From: Thermoplasmata archaeon
GTDB taxonomy: Archaea > Thermoplasmatota > Thermoplasmata > UBA184
Reading direction: 5' to 3'
Assembly: GCA_030042855.1 (NCBI GenBank)
Contig: JASHYU010000202.1
Span: 1-6,955, forward strand
Length of the DNA stretch: 6,955 nucleotides
Below, in pieces: positions 5,566 through 6,955 of the stretch. The stretch's first letter is position 1; each line of letters starts with the position of its first letter. The position numbers were made by a program, and so were the translations under genes. The notes under the pieces were generated by a model that saw only the letters and a list, made by a program, of their open reading frames with translations, did no database searches and was not told the origin of the DNA.

Positions 5566-6494
5566 GTCGCCGCCTCCCCCTCGTGGACGAGCTTCAGGTA
5601 GACCTCCTCGAGCGATGCGGACGGTTGCGAGACCTCGAGGACCTGCCCACCCGCCCCGACGATCGAGGCCACGATCTCGGGGGTGTCGCGCTCGGGGTCC
5701 CCCCCGTCGACGCGAAGTTCGTTACCCGAGATCTCCACCCGCCGCCCGGCGAGCCGTTGCCGGACGGCGTCCGCCAACTGGTCGGTGGCCCGGGCGAGCC
5801 GCACGACCGTGCGTCGACCCGACAGCTGGGCCTGGAGCTCCCGGGGGGACCCGATCGTGAGGAGACGCGTCCGCAGGATCCCCACCCGGTCGCAGATCCG
5901 CTCGGCCTCGTCGAGGTTGTGCGTGTTGAGGAAGATCGTGTGCTTCTCCCCTCGGAGCGCGAGGATCGTGTCGCGGACCATCTTCGCGGCCTCCGGGTCG
6001 AGGTTGGCGGTCGGCTCGTCGAGGAACAGCAGGACCGGATCGTGCACGAGCGTCCGCGCGATCGCGAGCTTCTGCTTCATGCCCTTCGAGAACGTCTCGA
6101 CCGGGACGTCCCGCTTCTCCCAGAGCTCCATCGCCCGCAGGAGGCGCTCGACGTTCGCGCGGAGCGCGGACGCTTCCATGCGGTGGAGGCGCCCGAAGTA
6201 CTCGAGGTTCTCGTACGCGCTCGAGCCCTCGTAGAGGCCGACGTTCTCGGGCAGCACCCCGATCTGCTCGCGCAGCCGCAGCGCCTCGGCCTCGTTGCCG
6301 ATCTCGCACCCCGCGACCACGGCCGACCCGCTGGTCCGCGAGATCAGGCCCGCGAGCATCCGGACCGTCGTGGTCTTGCCGGCGCCGTTCGGTCCCAGGA
6401 ACCCGAACACCTCGCCCTCCTCCACGTCCAGCGAGACGCGATCGACCGCGGTGAGATCGCCAAAGCGCTTCGTGAGGTTCTCCGCGTGGATCAT
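5562..6494 (-). CDS. ABC transporter ATP-binding protein of an ABC-2 exporter
   Basis: A 310-residue cytoplasmic ATPase that powers the adjacent permease. Its motifs, in order: Walker A GPNGAGKTT (34-42), Q-loop region GVLPENVGLYE (79-89), signature FSKGMKQK (135-142), Walker B LLFLDEP (155-161) with catalytic Glu160, D-loop NLDP (164-167), and the switch His in LNTHNLDEAE. The Q-loop position is Glu83 rather than Gln, as in many NatA/DrrA-type exporters. After about residue 215 comes the accessory C-terminal domain typical of single-NBD exporter ATPases, ending near SASLEEVYLKL. ATG 6494 directly precedes the conserved first strand (IHAENLTKRFG). No SD sequence is present; a TATA-like box lies 38 bases upstream. 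It forms a two-gene operon with the permease, overlapping by four bases. Substrate unknown. Confidence 0.95.
   Translation of the reverse strand: MIHAENLTKRFGDLTAVDRVSLDVEEGEVFGFLGPNGAGKTTTVRMLAGLISRTSGSAVVAGCEIGNEAEALRLREQIGVLPENVGLYEGSSAYENLEYFGRLHRMEASALRANVERLLRAMELWEKRDVPVETFSKGMKQKLAIARTLVHDPVLLFLDEPTANLDPEAAKMVRDTILALRGEKHTIFLNTHNLDEAERICDRVGILRTRLLTIGSPRELQAQLSGRRTVVRLARATDQLADAVRQRLAGRRVEISGNELRVDGGDPERDTPEIVASIVGAGGQVLEVSQPSASLEEVYLKLVHEGEAAT
5573..5577 (-). promoter_or_regulatory. Shine-Dalgarno for the permease, inside the ATPase gene
   Basis: The minus strand reads GGAGG seven bases before the permease GTG, embedded in the last ATPase codons (Glu-Gly-Glu-Ala-Ala-Thr-stop). It is the strongest SD in the window and serves an internal operon gene, unlike the SD-poor first genes. 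It fixes the permease start. Confidence 0.6.
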
Positions 6495-6528
6495 GACGAG
6501 GGGAGAGGAGGTCCGACGGGTTGCGGGG

Positions 6529-6535
6529 ATTATTA
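6529..6535 (-). promoter_or_regulatory. TATA-like element for the exporter operon
   Basis: On the minus strand TAATAAT stands out in GC-rich sequence, centred 38 bases upstream of the ATPase ATG. Archaeal spacing predicts initiation near 6507 and a leader of only about 13 nt. That leader (CCTCTCCCCTCGTC-like) is pyrimidine-rich and has no SD sequence. Confidence 0.45.
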
Positions 6536-6571
6536 CCGTGACGTTGCATCGCGGCGCGCCGCCGGGCCGCG

Positions 6572-6586
6572 CCGTCCGGCGGACGG
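6572..6586. repeat. Short hairpin CCGTCC-GGC-GGACGG in the gap before the exporter operon
   Basis: A 6-bp perfect stem with a 3-base loop, lying between the small membrane protein stop (6704) and the exporter promoter. It could help end the upstream transcript, but no T-run follows on the minus strand until the TATA-like box about 37 bases on. The remainder of 6495-6703 shows no gene; an 8-bp palindrome CGGTACCG lies at 6625-6632. Confidence 0.25.
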
Positions 6587-6703
6587 TCCGGTGGGCGAGT
6601 ACCGACCCCGAAGCCGTGTTCGCACGGTACCGAGCGCATCGATCGAGCCGACGCCGGTCGCTTCGGCACCGCGCCGGTTCGCGAGCGGTGGGGCCGGCTC
6701 CCC

Positions 6704-6955
6704 TTACGCCTCCGGAGGAAGCGCGAGATCGGGAAAGTGTTCCGTGAGAACCCGCCGCCAGGCTCCGGTGTAACGGAGCACGGCGAGCAGCCCTGCGAAG
6801 TATCCCGACAGCACGACGGCCCCTCCCAGGAGATCGAGCCAGTCGCGGGCGACGAGGAGGGCGACGAGACCGCCGAGGGCGGCCCCCAGCAACGCGCCGG
6901 TGATCAGCCGGATCCCGTTCGTCGATTCGCGGCGCCCCGTCGACTGGAGCAACCA
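6704..6955 (-). CDS. Small two-helix membrane protein, possibly 5'-truncated at the window edge
   Basis: The frame ends at TAA (6706-6704) and is open to the right edge. A TTG at 6952-6950 could start it, giving 82 residues, but the codon before it is also sense (Trp), so the gene may begin outside the window. Two strongly hydrophobic segments are visible: RLITGALLGAALGGLVALLV (about 15-34) and a second at about 41-60 rich in Gly, Ala, Leu and Val. They are joined by a short ARDWLD turn. The tail is polar (WRRVLTEHFPDLALPPEA). The helical-hairpin layout, with Gly/Ala-rich small-xxx-small spacing, suggests a packed helix pair in the membrane. No family recognised. It lies on the same strand as the exporter operon, 209 bp upstream, which appears to have its own promoter, so a shared role is not implied. 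Confidence 0.65.
   Translation of the reverse strand, partial: WLLQSTGRRESTNGIRLITGALLGAALGGLVALLVARDWLDLLGGAVVLSGYFAGLLAVLRYTGAWRRVLTEHFPDLALPPEA

Noticed and set aside
5562..6494. Glu in place of the Q-loop Gln in the ABC ATPase as a sign of inactivity
   Set aside because: This substitution is frequent in NatA/DrrA-type exporter ATPases, and every other catalytic motif is intact.
5722..6669. 315-codon leftward frame over the ABC ATPase
   Set aside because: It is out of frame with the ATPase, whose Walker and signature motifs are unambiguous; a composition artefact.
1..6955. CRISPR array, insertion sequence or phage genes
   Set aside because: No regularly spaced repeats, transposase or integrase motifs, or phage structural proteins were seen on either strand.

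Overview
This is a GC-rich window (about two thirds G+C by eye) that reads best as a chromosomal piece of a high-GC archaeon, most likely of the Thermoplasmatota or a related euryarchaeal lineage. Four things point there, none decisive. Several genes that open a transcription unit have a TATA-like box at archaeal spacing and no Shine-Dalgarno (SD) sequence. The cyclase gene looks leaderless. The one clearly internal operon gene does have a strong GGAGG. An AbrB-type protein resembles the HgcAB-associated (HgcC-like) proteins I associate with archaea and anaerobes. The organism call is an inference; a high-GC bacterium is not excluded.

Layout, left to right. Bases 1-207 hold a TATA-like element and at most an uncertain piece of a leftward gene. 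A full-length CurA/LTB4-dehydrogenase-like NADP-dependent oxidoreductase runs rightward (208-1245). It converges on a leftward gene for a Cys-rich AbrB/SpoVT-fold protein (1301-1633). Upstream of that gene is a conspicuous AT-rich island with three tandem 9-bp repeats (1674-1700). Next is a leftward alpha/beta-hydrolase (1779-2480). A 385-bp GC-rich stretch with no convincing gene separates it from a rightward three-part signalling protein: class III adenylate cyclase, TolB-like domain and TPR array (true start near 2866, end 4809). This converges, with only 18 bp between stops, on a leftward two-gene ABC-2 exporter operon: ATPase 5562-6494 and permease 4828-5565, overlapping by four bases (GTGA). 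A small two-helix membrane protein (6704 to the right edge) lies upstream on the same strand.

The exporter pair is the only evident operon. The oxidoreductase, AbrB-like protein, hydrolase and cyclase appear to be separate transcription units. The parts most worth a second look are the HgcC-like protein with no hgcA or hgcB in view, its repeat-bearing upstream island, and the cyclase-TolB-TPR fusion if the host is indeed archaeal. I found no CRISPR array, tRNA, rRNA, transposase or clear mobile element.
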